Assembly (NCBI GenBank): GCA_026708035.1
Contig: JAPOVQ010000030.1
Span: 124,001 to 188,000 of the forward strand
Source of the DNA: Chloroflexota bacterium
GTDB lineage: Bacteria > Chloroflexota > UBA11872
Direction of reading: 5' to 3'
Length of the DNA: 64,000 bases
The notes under the pieces are model-generated. The model saw only the letters and a program-made list of their open reading frames with translations. It searched no databases and was not told the origin of the DNA. The translations under genes and the position numbers were made by a program. Below are positions 17,457 through 26,471 of the stretch, one piece after another; the first letter of the stretch is position 1; each line of letters begins with the position of its first letter.

Positions 17457-19925
17457 TCACGCCCTCACCCTGCTGCCGTCCGGATCGTAGAGCGGATCGT
17501 TCGCCACGGTCGCGGGCAGCCGCTCGCCAAAGTAGAGGATGTCCACCCTCGTTCCCGCCACGGCATGGGTGATGGGGAGATAGCCATACGCGATGCCGCG
17601 GCCGATGGAGTTACCGTAGTTCGCGCTGGTCACGTAGCCCAGCACGCAATCGCCGTCCATGAGGGGCTCCTTGCCCATGGCCACGCGGTTGGGGTCGTCT
17701 AGCGTGACGCAGCACAGGCAGCGGGTGATGCCCTGCGCGCGTCGATCGCTGAGCGCCTGCTTGCCGATGAACTCGCCCTTCCGCATTCGCACCGCGAATC
17801 CCAGGCCCGCCTCGTATGGGGTGTACTCCGTATGGATGTCGCTGCCCCACAGCCGATAGCCCTTCTCCAGCCGCAGCGAGTCGAAGGCGCCGCCGCCCGC
17901 CGCGATCAGGCCGAACGGCCGGCCCGCGTCCCAGAGCGCGTCCCACAGCCGCAACCCATGCTCGACAGGCGCGTAGATCTCCCACCCAAGTTCTCCCACG
18001 TATGAGATGCGCAGCGCCAGCGACGAAACTCCGCCCACGGTGATTGGCTTCGCGGTCATGTAGGGAAACCCGGCGTCGCTGGCGTCGTCCTCGCAAACGC
18101 GTTGGAGCACGTCTCGGGCTCTCGGCCCCCACAGACCCACGCAGCAGCGCTCCGAGGAGACATCTGCCACGCGCACCGAGCCGCCCTCCGGCAGATGCGA
18201 CCGGATCCAGTCCAGGTCATGCGGTCCCGTGGCGCCAGAGGTGACGACCAGGAAGCGCTCCGGGCCGAGCCGCGTGACCGTGAGGTCGCACTTGATGCCG
18301 CCACTCGGCGTGAGCATGGGCGTGTAGGTGATCGACCCAACCGGCTTGTCCATCTGGTTGGACGCGAGGCGCTGCAGGGCCCCGAGCGCCCCCGGGCCGG
18401 TCAGCTCGAACTTTGCGAACGGGCTGAGGTCGAATAGGGCCGCGCGCTCACGGGTGGCCGCATGCTCGGCCGCCGCGGTGGGCGACCATTCACGCGCCGC
18501 CCAGCCGGTGCGCGATGCGCCGGCGACGTCAACTGAGTCGAGCAGGTCCCGGTTGGCGTCGTACCACTGCGGGCGCTCCCAACCGGCGCTCTCGAAGAAC
18601 ACGGCGCCCAGCTCCCGTTGCCGCGCAACGAAGGGCGTCAAGCGGATGTTGCGGGGGCTCTCCATCTGCTGGCGCGGGTGAATGATGTCGTAGACCTCGC
18701 GGTACTGCTGCGCGGCGCGCTGCCGCACATAGGGGCGGCTCACCGCATGGGGATGGAAACGCCGGATGTCGCACTCCCGCAGGTCGATGGTCGGCTCGCC
18801 GTTCACTATCCACTCGGCCACCGCCTTGCCCACGCCTCCGGCATGGGTGATCCACACGGCCTGCGCCGACCAGAAGCCGGGCACCTGGGGCGATTCGCCG
18901 AGCACGGGAAAGCCGTCGGTGGTGAACGAGAACATGCCGTTGAGCTCCCGCGTCAAGCCCGCGCCTTCCAGGCTGGGAATCACCTCGCCCGCCGCCGCCA
19001 GCCCGAGCTCGAAGTGCTCGGGCGCGAACGGCATTTCGGCCGGCGGGATGGGGCCGTGCCCGTGTTCGCGGATGTCCTCCGCTTCGACCAGCAGCGGATC
19101 GTGGAGGTATGAGCCGATGCCCATGGCCGCCCTTTCTTGCCGGAAGTACAGGGCTTTGTCCTGGTGGCGCACGATCGGCAGCGAAATCTCCTCAGTGCTG
19201 CCGGCCAACTCCGGCAGCGGAGTCGAAACCGCATAGAGGTGCTGCATGGGCGAGAGCGGAATCGGCACGCCGGCCAGTCCGCCGAGCCGCGGCGCCCAGA
19301 TGCCGACGGCGGAGACCACGAGGTCCGTCTCGATGTCGCCCCGGCTGGTATGCACCCCGGCAATGCGGCCGTTGGCTATCTTGAATCCGGTCACCTTGAC
19401 GTTGCCGAAGAACACCGCTCCGTTTCGCTCCGCCTCGCGCGCCATCGCCTCGGCCGGCCGGGTCGCCCGCGTCTGGATGTCCGACGGGACGTACATGGCC
19501 CCCAGCACGCGCTCCGAAAGGAGCGGGAAGAGTCTGCGCGCCTCGGCGGCGCTGAGCAGGTGGGCCTCCACGTCCCAGCTCAGGCCATATCCAACCTTTC
19601 GTTTCAGGTCGGCGAGTCGCTCGGGCGTCCAGGCCACCTCCAGGCTTCCCACGGTCTTCGCGCAGGGAATGCCGTCGAGCTCCATGCGCGTCCACAGATC
19701 GACGGTGTGTTGCGCGAAGCTGGTCATGGTCTTGGAGGCGTTGATCTGAAAGACCAGCCCCGGCGCGTGGGAGGTGGAGCCGCCGGTCTCGAATAGCGGG
19801 CCCTGGTCCACGACCGCGATGTCCCGCCAGCCAAGCTGCGTGAGGTGATAGGCCACGCTGCAGCCGGCGATACCGGCGCCAACGATGACCGCTCGGGCGT
19901 GTCTCGGCAGCGAGGCGTCAGGCAT
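17457..19925 (-). CDS. FAD-dependent dimethylglycine/sarcosine dehydrogenase-like protein with GcvT half
   Basis: An 822-residue protein. The N-terminal DAO domain has the dinucleotide fold VIVGAGIAGCSVAYHL and the ETGGSTSHAPG flavin-attachment-like region, then a FAO_M linker (PYVRQRAAQQYREVYD). The C-terminal half is an aminomethyltransferase with FDLSPFAKFELTGPGA, GELGWEIYAPVEHG, DSLRLEKGYRLWGSD and GYVTSANYG. The order and length match the dimethylglycine/sarcosine dehydrogenase family, which oxidises N-methyl groups and passes the C1 unit to folate. Together with the DmdA-like protein downstream this implies catabolism of methylated amines or sulfonium compounds; the substrate is not determined. 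Confidence 0.85.
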   Translation of the reverse strand: MPDASLPRHARAVIVGAGIAGCSVAYHLTQLGWRDIAVVDQGPLFETGGSTSHAPGLVFQINASKTMTSFAQHTVDLWTRMELDGIPCAKTVGSLEVAWTPERLADLKRKVGYGLSWDVEAHLLSAAEARRLFPLLSERVLGAMYVPSDIQTRATRPAEAMAREAERNGAVFFGNVKVTGFKIANGRIAGVHTSRGDIETDLVVSAVGIWAPRLGGLAGVPIPLSPMQHLYAVSTPLPELAGSTEEISLPIVRHQDKALYFRQERAAMGIGSYLHDPLLVEAEDIREHGHGPIPPAEMPFAPEHFELGLAAAGEVIPSLEGAGLTRELNGMFSFTTDGFPVLGESPQVPGFWSAQAVWITHAGGVGKAVAEWIVNGEPTIDLRECDIRRFHPHAVSRPYVRQRAAQQYREVYDIIHPRQQMESPRNIRLTPFVARQRELGAVFFESAGWERPQWYDANRDLLDSVDVAGASRTGWAAREWSPTAAAEHAATRERAALFDLSPFAKFELTGPGALGALQRLASNQMDKPVGSITYTPMLTPSGGIKCDLTVTRLGPERFLVVTSGATGPHDLDWIRSHLPEGGSVRVADVSSERCCVGLWGPRARDVLQRVCEDDASDAGFPYMTAKPITVGGVSSLALRISYVGELGWEIYAPVEHGLRLWDALWDAGRPFGLIAAGGGAFDSLRLEKGYRLWGSDIHTEYTPYEAGLGFAVRMRKGEFIGKQALSDRRAQGITRCLCCVTLDDPNRVAMGKEPLMDGDCVLGYVTSANYGNSIGRGIAYGYLPITHAVAGTRVDILYFGERLPATVANDPLYDPDGSRVRA

Positions 19926-20054
19926 GTCCGTCTACAGAATCAGGCGCCGGTTGCGCAGACGTTCCCTATGAAAAGTCTGAACGGTCCCGCGCGATGGGGC
20001 GCCCGCCGCCATCCGCGAAGGGATGGCCGACCAACCCCACCCGGAACACCAGCC

Positions 20055-20100
20055 GTTGACCCCCATCCCAACCTTCCCCCTTCCAGGGGTAAGGGGATCA
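20055..20100. repeat. C-rich/G-rich dispersed hairpin (cccatcccaacctt...aaggggatc)
   Basis: Between the DMGDH-like and PhyH genes, a run of C-rich DNA (ccttcccccttcc) is followed by its imperfect complement (aggggtaagggg). It resembles intergenic C/G hairpin repeats found in many GC-rich genomes. It could also terminate the phyH transcript, but there is no T-tract. Confidence 0.4.
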
Positions 20101-20112
20101 TTCAGACCCTCC

Positions 20113-20976
20113 CTAATATTCATACCGCGCGGCAAGCTCGGGCTGATGCTCCGTGAGCCACGCCCGCAGGGGAACGGTCTCGTCGGTGACCTCCATGCGG
20201 CCGGCGCCACTGTCGATTATGTCAAGCAGTTGTCGTCGGATCGGGTCTGTCGTGTCACGCGCTGCGTGCCCTTGCGGCAGCACGTTGTCCGAGTGCAACC
20301 AGCGGTAGGCAAAGGCGAAGAACAAGACCTTGCGCGTTAGCTTCGAGTAGTTCGGGCTCCCGCTATGCCACACGCGCGCATCGAAGATCAATGCGTCACC
20401 GGCACGCAGGAGAACCGGCTCCGACCCTGGAACGAGACCGCCGGCTCCGGGCTGGACGCCGACGCTTCGGCGCCGGTGACTCCCCGGCACCACCCAGAAG
20501 TTGCCCATGTCCGGCTTGGTGACATCGGTGAGGAAGTAGCCGACTTTCAACGACAGCCGCGCCGGCACCTCGATCTCGGGCATGTCGAGGGTCCTGCGAC
20601 CGTTGTCTTGGTGCCAGCCCCCCGGTCCTCGCGGTCCATCGCGCGGCTCCGGCGGCGTGAGCATGAGATGGGTGTTGAGCAGGAAGATGTTCCAGCCCAA
20701 GATTCCCCACACTTTCGGGAAGGTCGTCGGGTGGTCGATGAGGTCCACGAACGCCGGATCAAGCCCCACCGCGTTCAGGTGCTGCACCCGGTTGGTGACG
20801 CCGGCATAGGTCGCTGGGGCGACGAGCCGACCGTCTCGATGGAGACGGTCGATCACTTCGACGAGTTGGGCGGTGTGATCCCGCGTGAGCGCGCCCTCGA
20901 CGCGCAGAAATCCGTCGCGTTCGAAGGCGTCGTGCTCCGCCGCGGTCAGCGCGTGTCTCAGGCAGTCGGCGTCCAC
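20113..20976 (-). CDS. Phytanoyl-CoA dioxygenase (PhyH) family Fe(II)/2-oxoglutarate oxygenase
   Basis: About 287 residues. The GTG at 20976 is preceded by AGGAGG at 7 bases. The metal triad is visible as H122-x-D124 (GGWHQDNG) and H204 (RVWHSGSPN), with R215 as a candidate 2-oxoglutarate anchor. The N-terminal helix (DAFERDGFLRVEGAL) and the YFLTDVTKPDMGNF, VVPGSH strand pattern are typical of PhyH. It hydroxylates a small molecule of unknown identity. Its position upstream of the DMGDH/DmdA-like pair, on the same strand, suggests it may prepare a methylated substrate for them. Confidence 0.88.
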   Translation of the reverse strand: MDADCLRHALTAAEHDAFERDGFLRVEGALTRDHTAQLVEVIDRLHRDGRLVAPATYAGVTNRVQHLNAVGLDPAFVDLIDHPTTFPKVWGILGWNIFLLNTHLMLTPPEPRDGPRGPGGWHQDNGRRTLDMPEIEVPARLSLKVGYFLTDVTKPDMGNFWVVPGSHRRRSVGVQPGAGGLVPGSEPVLLRAGDALIFDARVWHSGSPNYSKLTRKVLFFAFAYRWLHSDNVLPQGHAARDTTDPIRRQLLDIIDSGAGRMEVTDETVPLRAWLTEHQPELAARYEY

Positions 20977-21034
20977 GGTCGGGCCTCCTGGCAACGCGCC
21001 GGTCGCGCGAAGCTAGCACAGGGATCGGGCGCCG

Positions 21035-21598
21035 CTAGGCCGAGTCCCCCCGCGCCCGTTCCCACTCCTCGCGCAGGACGCCGTAGTAGACAAAGTCCAC
21101 GTGTCCGTCTCGCGCCTTGTGACGGCCCCGCAGCAATCCCTCGCGCGTCATGCCCAGCTTCTCCATGACGCGCCACGATTGCCGGTTCCTCACATCCGAC
21201 TCCGCGAAGACCTTGTGCAGGGCATATCGCTCGAAGCCCCAGTCGATGAGGGCCCGCCCGGCCTCCGGCACGATTCCGCGGCCCCACATGTGACGTGCCA
21301 GCGCGTAGCCGAGCTCGGCCGTATCGTGTCGCACGTTGATATGCAGCCCGATGCTGCCGACAACGCGCCGCTCCCAGACGATCGCGAACATTGCCTCGTT
21401 CGCCCAATCATCAAGAATCCGCCGCGCGATGTATTCCTCGGCATCGTCACGCGTGTAGGGCTGGGGCAGGTCGAGGAAGCGCGCAAGCTCGGGATCCGAC
21501 GCGTAGGCCAGCACGTCGTCGACGTCACCGACTTCGAACGGCCGCAGAAGCAGTCTCTCGGTGGTCAACTCGACGCGGTCGTTTGGGTCGCGGCTCAT
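21035..21598 (-). CDS. GNAT N-acetyltransferase, RimJ/RimL type
   Basis: A 187-residue protein starting with TERLLLRPFEVGDVDDVLAY, the usual RimJ/RimL opening. It has the acetyl-CoA region YALARHMWGRGIVPEAG and the NRQSWRVMEKLGM helix, then REGLLR and a YGVLREEW ending. It acetylates an amine on a small molecule or protein terminus; the substrate is unknown. The gene is divergent from the permease gene, sharing only a short gap, so the two may share a promoter region. Confidence 0.85.
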   Translation of the reverse strand: MSRDPNDRVELTTERLLLRPFEVGDVDDVLAYASDPELARFLDLPQPYTRDDAEEYIARRILDDWANEAMFAIVWERRVVGSIGLHINVRHDTAELGYALARHMWGRGIVPEAGRALIDWGFERYALHKVFAESDVRNRQSWRVMEKLGMTREGLLRGRHKARDGHVDFVYYGVLREEWERARGDSA

Positions 21599-21600
21599 TG

Positions 21601-23427
21601 GTGTATTGCCGGCGCTCTGCTCAACGGACTACCGATGGGCCGTACTATCAAGGCGTTCATCATCCCGCACGCATTGCGAGTCTGACGATAGCGCGCGTCA
21701 ACGAGTACATCCGCTACGAGCCGAACGATCCGTGTCCCCCGCTCCTCGCGACGAGCGTCGCCCTTCAGGGGGTCGTGCTCACCCTCGCAAACACGGTGCT
21801 GTTTGTGACCATCACCGCCCGGGCCGCCGGCCAGGGCGACGCCTACCTGTCCTGGGCCGTGTTTGCCGCGCTGATCATCGCCGGAGCGACGACCGCTCTG
21901 CAGGCGGCTCGGGTCGGGCGGCTCGGAGCGGGGCACGTGTTGATGAGTGGCGCCGGACCCCACTTCGTCGCCCTGGCGATCCTGGTCCTGGCGCTGCCGG
22001 ACGCCGGACTCCCGACGCTCGCCAGCCTCATTGTGGTCGCGTCGCTGGTGCAGTTCGCGCTGGCGGCCTGGCTCCCGCTGCTGCGGCGCATCATCACGCC
22101 AGTCGTCGCGGGCACGGCGCTCATGCTGATCGCCGTCATGGTTATGTCAATCGCGATTGGGAGGATCGGCGAGCCGATCGAAGGCGTGCCGCCGTCCGCG
22201 GGTCCCGCCGTGGCCGTCGTGACCTTGGCGGTGGCCGTGATGCTGGCCATGCGAGCCGCTGGAGTCTGGCGCCTGTGGGCCCCGCTCATCGGCATTGTCT
22301 CGGGTTGCGCGGTCGCCGTCCCGTTCGGCCTCTACGACCCACAGCCGGTCCTCGACGCGCCCTGGTTCGACCTGCCGGATATTGCCGCCTGGCTGGGCCT
22401 GGACCTGACACCGGGCGTGGAGTTCTGGACGTTCCTGCCGGCGTTTCTGATCGTGAGTCTGGTATCCGCCGTCAAGGCCAGCGGCGACGGCGTGGTCATT
22501 CAGCAGGTATCGCGGCGCGAGCCTCCCGCCACCGACTTTCGCCTGGTCCAAGGCGTGCTCAACACCAACGGGCTCGGCGCGTTGCTGTCGGGACTTGCCG
22601 GCACGCTGCCCACGATCATCTATTCGCCGTCCACCGTCTCGCTCATCACGTTCACCGGGGTCGCGGCGCGCCGCGTCGGGTTTGCCATGGGAGGCGTCCT
22701 CGCCGCGTTGGCGTTCTTGCCCAAGGTGGCAGCCGTGCTGCTCACCATTCCCAGCCCCGTCATGGGGGCCTTCCTGCTGATGATCATGGGGCTGCTTTTT
22801 GTGGAAGGCATGCGGACGGTCGTGCAGGACGGACTCGATCACCGAAAGGCCCTGGTGGTCGGCATTTCCCTCGCCCTCGGCGTCGGCCTGGAGAGTCGAA
22901 ACGTCCTCGCGGACCTTCTGGGCGAGACCTGGGTCGCGTCACTTAGTAACGGAATGACGGTCGGCGTTGTGGCCGCCGTGCTGATGACGCTGTTCCTCGA
23001 AGCCTCCAGCCGGCGACACAGCCGACTGGAGGTCCCTCTGAGCACCGCGTCGCTGCCCACCATAGACACCTTCCTGCTCGATCTCGCGTCGAAGATCGGC
23101 TGGAACACCGCGTCGACTGAGCGCCTGCGCGCCGCGGGCGAGGAGACGCTGTCGAGTCTGCTGCAGGCTGACTCCGACTACGGGGCCGATCGGGTGCCGC
23201 GATTGATCGTCGTGGCTCGCCCCGGCGAGGCGATGGAGTTGGAGTTCCTGGCGGTCTTCGACGAGGAAAACCTCCAGGACCGGCTGGCCTACTTGAGCGA
23301 GCAGCCCCAGGTTCCCGAGGCAGCCGAGATATCCTTCCGCCTTTTGCGGCACTATGCATCCTCGGTGCACCATCGGAAGTATCACGGCGTCGACGTGGTG
23401 ACGGTGCACGTGGATGGCTCGCGTTAG
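21601..23427 (+). CDS. NCS2 (uracil/xanthine) permease-like protein with C-terminal GHKL-like domain
   Basis: About 608 residues from the GTG at 21601. The start is uncertain: homologous sequence begins near VNEYIRYEPND (about 21690) and there is no ATG near it. The membrane half has 12-14 hydrophobic stretches with family motifs such as LLATSVALQGVVLTLANTV and VVAGTALMLIAV. After the last membrane segment, about 120 residues (23050-23420) resemble a small ATP-binding anti-sigma (RsbW/SpoIIAB-like) fold: ERLRAAGEETLSSLLQ, RLIVVAR, LAVFDEENLQ and RLLRHYASSV, HGVDVVTVHV. The fusion is unusual. Transport of nucleobases is inferred from family membership only. Confidence 0.75.
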   Translation: MYCRRSAQRTTDGPYYQGVHHPARIASLTIARVNEYIRYEPNDPCPPLLATSVALQGVVLTLANTVLFVTITARAAGQGDAYLSWAVFAALIIAGATTALQAARVGRLGAGHVLMSGAGPHFVALAILVLALPDAGLPTLASLIVVASLVQFALAAWLPLLRRIITPVVAGTALMLIAVMVMSIAIGRIGEPIEGVPPSAGPAVAVVTLAVAVMLAMRAAGVWRLWAPLIGIVSGCAVAVPFGLYDPQPVLDAPWFDLPDIAAWLGLDLTPGVEFWTFLPAFLIVSLVSAVKASGDGVVIQQVSRREPPATDFRLVQGVLNTNGLGALLSGLAGTLPTIIYSPSTVSLITFTGVAARRVGFAMGGVLAALAFLPKVAAVLLTIPSPVMGAFLLMIMGLLFVEGMRTVVQDGLDHRKALVVGISLALGVGLESRNVLADLLGETWVASLSNGMTVGVVAAVLMTLFLEASSRRHSRLEVPLSTASLPTIDTFLLDLASKIGWNTASTERLRAAGEETLSSLLQADSDYGADRVPRLIVVARPGEAMELEFLAVFDEENLQDRLAYLSEQPQVPEAAEISFRLLRHYASSVHHRKYHGVDVVTVHVDGSR

Positions 23428-23495
23428 CTGGATGACGTGGTTGCATTGAACGTGGTGGAAACGTCCCCCACCGCCAGACGAAAGGACAGGCCCTG

Positions 23496-23783
23496 ATGGC
23501 CGGATACGTGATCGTGAATGACGAGATTACGGACGACGCTGCCTTTGCCGAGTTTCGCCAGAAGGTCGGGGCGACCGTGGCGGCTCACGGCGGCAGATAT
23601 CTCGTGCGCGGCGGCGCCACGGAGGTCATCGACGGTGACTGGGCTCCCGACCGCCTCGTCGTCATCGAGTTCGACAGCGTGGACCAGGCGAAGGCGTGGC
23701 TGAACTCGGCCGAGTTTCTGGCGATCAAGGACCTTCGCGTCAGCTCCGCCAGCGCCAGCGTGGTGGTCGCCGAGGGCGTCTGA
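23496..23783 (+). CDS. DUF1330 domain protein
   Basis: A 95-residue protein with a clear ferredoxin-like dimeric alpha+beta barrel pattern: MAGYVIVNDEITD, FAEFRQKVGATVAAHGG, YLVRGG and VVIEFDSVDQAKAWLNS. These are diagnostic of DUF1330. An AAAGGA sits upstream of the ATG. The family is small and soluble with no agreed reaction. It lies 68 bases after the permease gene on the same strand and may be cotranscribed with it. Confidence 0.9.
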   Translation: MAGYVIVNDEITDDAAFAEFRQKVGATVAAHGGRYLVRGGATEVIDGDWAPDRLVVIEFDSVDQAKAWLNSAEFLAIKDLRVSSASASVVVAEGV

Positions 23784-23946
23784 CGTAGGCAGGGTCTGAA
23801 TTGGTCGGAAGGCTCGACCCCAATCCGTTCGGTAATCCTTCGACAATCTCAGGGCGAACGGATTGGGATCCATGCATGCCAAGGCCGTGTACGTGTCCAG
23901 AGGTTTCCTAGCCTTTATCGCTTGTCGAACACCGGGCCGGCGATGC

Positions 23947-24924
23947 TCAGTCGATCGACAGCCCGGCGAACTTCGCCGCGTTGACGCCGTGGACGAGCCG
24001 CTTCTCCTCGTCCGACAGGAAGTCGGCGTGCGTGGTGACCATGGTGAGGTTCTGCTTGTAGGTGCAGCGGCCCTCGGTCCACGGCCAATCCGTGCCCCAC
24101 ATGACGCGCTCGACGCCCGCGCCCCGAACCAGACCCTCGAGCAGCGCAAGGCCATTGGCGTAGGGGTATTCCCACTCCGGGCCTTGTAGACCACCGTTCT
24201 TCCACGCGATCTCGTCGCCGAAGAAGATCGTGATGGCGGCGATGTCGGTGTAGAGGTGCTCGTGCCGGTTCAGCAGCGCCACGAATGGCTCCAACGACGG
24301 AAACGGCGGACGGCAGTTGGCCAGCCACTGGTCGCCCCAGGTGAAGCAACCCCAATGCGTCAGCAGGAATTTGACCGTGGGGAAGTCGCGCGCCACGGGA
24401 TCGAAGAGGCCGAGAAACTCCTTGTAGTCCGACACGCAGGCGCGCAGCCGCGGATCGTTCCAGCGCTCCCAGGCCATGATGATCGGCACGTCGCGCTCGG
24501 CGCACAGCTCGTAGACCTTGCACAGGCCGGGATCGGACGGCCAGTGGCCGGTATAGGCGGGAAAGATTTTGAGCCCCACGGCCCCCGCGTCGAGGTCCTC
24601 CCGGATCCGGTCGAGGTATCCAGGCCGGTCGGGGTTGATGTGGTCGGTGAACCAGATGAAGCGGTCATGGTCGGCGGCGGCGAGGGCGTCGGTAAAGTAT
24701 TCCTTGGTGATTTGGTTGATGGACGGATCGTTCCAGGTGTCGCCAAGGTCCGGCCAGATGTCCTCCGCCGTGTAGCTGATGAGGAAGCACTTGTCCACGC
24801 CGGCGTAGTTCATCTCGTCCAGCAGCAGCTCGGCCGACATTTCGTGCCAGGTGTAGTGCATCCGGATGCTGCGCTCGACGCCGTGCGCCTTTTCGAAGAT
24901 GTGGACCTGGGTGTCGATGATCAC
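23947..24924 (-). CDS. Amidohydrolase family metal-dependent hydrolase (Amidohydro_2 type)
   Basis: A 325-residue protein. The GTG start at 24924 follows a GAGG. The N-terminus IIDTQVHIFEK carries the D-x-H type metal motif (here T-Q-V-H), followed by VGLKIFPAYTGHWPSDP, a central TH(W)GCFTWGDQ His and the C-terminal MWGTDWPWTEG with the metal-binding Asp. This is the pattern of the aminocarboxymuconate-semialdehyde decarboxylase-like amidohydrolases. The reaction may be hydrolysis or decarboxylation of a ring-derived acid; the substrate is unknown. The gene stands alone. Confidence 0.85.
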   Translation of the reverse strand: MIIDTQVHIFEKAHGVERSIRMHYTWHEMSAELLLDEMNYAGVDKCFLISYTAEDIWPDLGDTWNDPSINQITKEYFTDALAAADHDRFIWFTDHINPDRPGYLDRIREDLDAGAVGLKIFPAYTGHWPSDPGLCKVYELCAERDVPIIMAWERWNDPRLRACVSDYKEFLGLFDPVARDFPTVKFLLTHWGCFTWGDQWLANCRPPFPSLEPFVALLNRHEHLYTDIAAITIFFGDEIAWKNGGLQGPEWEYPYANGLALLEGLVRGAGVERVMWGTDWPWTEGRCTYKQNLTMVTTHADFLSDEEKRLVHGVNAAKFAGLSID

Positions 24925-25436
24925 TCGTGCCTCGTTTCCCGGGCATGCGCGCGGCGGCGCCGCCCCTCGCGGCTATGTGCGCAGGGTACTCAGATCGGCG
25001 GGGATTGGCCCTCATGACGGCGACGCTTGCACGAGGAGGTAGGGGCGGTTCGCGAACCGCCCGTCAGCCGCGCATCCAGTCTCCCCAGTTTCGACTGGAC
25101 TGGATTCCGGCCTCCGCCGGAATGACGGAGGGGCTGTGCCCGGTGGCCCAGGCTGCGCGCCGCCTGGGCCCCGCGATTGCGAGTGGTCCGGTCCCCTCTC
25201 CCCACGGCGGGAGAGGGATAGGGTGAGGGGAGCGGACGGCCCCACGCTGCGTGCAGCGTGGGCCACCGAAGACATTCTCGATTCGTCACTCCGAGCCGTA
25301 GGCGAGGAATCTAACGGGCTGGATATCAGGCGCTGCGCTCGTCGCCTGCGCACGGTCCGCGCCAAGCCGGCGCTACCCTGCTCCCTAGACAGGCGCCACG
25401 TCGGCGCCTGAGAGTCTTGTCTGCCGAGCTGCCGCC
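24925..25436. other. Palindrome-rich intergenic region
   Basis: No gene is seen. At least six inverted repeats of different sequence are packed into 25043-25409: GGGCGGTTCGCGAACCGCCC at 25043-25062, ATTCCGGC/GCCGGAAT at 25104-25123, GGCCCAGGC/GCCTGGGCC at 25145-25170, CCCTCTCC/GGAGAGGG at 25194-25217, CCCACGCTG/CAGCGTGGG at 25241-25262 and AGGCGCC/GGCGCCT at 25391-25409. It may be a landing site for small non-autonomous repeats, and the last hairpin sits just upstream of the dehydrogenase start. Confidence 0.7.
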
Positions 25437-26471
25437 GTGCCCGACCACCGCATCGTTCTCACCTACGACCCCGACGTGACGCTAGTGGACCGCGTTCGCG
25501 CCGCGCTGCCGCACCGGTCGCTCGAGATCGTGCGGGAGCTTTCCCCGGAAGCGCTGCCCCAGGCGATGCCCGGCACGACGATCCTCTTTGGCAACTACCT
25601 CTCCCCGACGGCGCTGCGAGCGGCGCGCGACCTGCGCTGGATTCAGACCGTGGGCGCGGGAGTAGACGTGCTGCTGTCGGTCGATCTCACGTCGACGGAC
25701 GTCGTCGTCACCAACACCAGCGGGGCGTTCGGCGTCCAGATCGCCGAGCACGCGCTATCGCTGATGTTCGCCTTGGCCCGCCGCCTGCCCGGCGCGCTGC
25801 ACTCACAGGCGGCGCGGCGCTACGAACCCGAGCCCCGCGACGACCTTTTCGAGCTGACCGGCAAGACGCTCGGCATCGTGGGGTTCGGCGACGTGGGTCA
25901 GGCGTTGGCGCGCCGCGCGCGCGGCATTGGCATGCGCGTGATCGCGCTGCGTCGCTCGCCGGGCAGTTCGCCCGCGACGCACCCGCCGCTGGCGGACCCG
26001 GCGCTCGACCCGCTGGCCGACTCGGACCGCGGCGATGCGTCGGCGCTCGTGTACGAGGTGTTGGGACCCGACCGGCTGGACGAGCTGCTGCGCGAGTCCG
26101 ACGTGGTGGTCAACGCCGCGCCCCTGACGGACGCAACCGTGGGCATGTTCGGCCGGGAGCAGTTCGCTCGCATGCGCTCCACCGCCTGCTTCATCAACCT
26201 GGGACGCGGCGAAACGGTGGACCAGGACGCGCTGATCGACGCGCTGCGCGACGGCGTCATCGCCGGGGCGGGCCTGGACGTCACCACGCCCGAGCCACTG
26301 CCGCCGAATTCGCCTCTCTGGGCGCTGCCCAACGTCATCCTCACCGCGCACTACGCCGGTTGGTCGGACACCATGCTCGACCGCATCTACGCGATCTTCG
26401 CGGACAACCTCCGCCGTTTCGACCGCGGCGAGCCGCTACGGAACCGGGTAGACCTGCGGGCGGGGTATTGA
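25437..26471 (+). CDS. D-2-hydroxyacid dehydrogenase (NAD-binding)
   Basis: A 344-residue protein starting with GTG. It has the substrate-binding domain RWIQTVGAGVDVLL, the NAD-binding fold GIVGFGDVGQALARRARGIG, then INLGRGETVDQDAL with the catalytic Arg, GLDVTTPEPLP with the Glu, and LTAHYAG with the catalytic His. An insertion around residues 180-205 (SSPATHPPL...) lengthens the loop after the nucleotide fold. The reaction is reversible reduction of a 2-oxoacid. The gene ends exactly where the convergent hypothetical gene ends, with no gap. Confidence 0.9.
   Translation: MPDHRIVLTYDPDVTLVDRVRAALPHRSLEIVRELSPEALPQAMPGTTILFGNYLSPTALRAARDLRWIQTVGAGVDVLLSVDLTSTDVVVTNTSGAFGVQIAEHALSLMFALARRLPGALHSQAARRYEPEPRDDLFELTGKTLGIVGFGDVGQALARRARGIGMRVIALRRSPGSSPATHPPLADPALDPLADSDRGDASALVYEVLGPDRLDELLRESDVVVNAAPLTDATVGMFGREQFARMRSTACFINLGRGETVDQDALIDALRDGVIAGAGLDVTTPEPLPPNSPLWALPNVILTAHYAGWSDTMLDRIYAIFADNLRRFDRGEPLRNRVDLRAGY

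Noticed and set aside
21391-21600. N-terminal extension of the permease
   Set aside because: It overlaps the GNAT gene on the other strand and has no membrane or family features.
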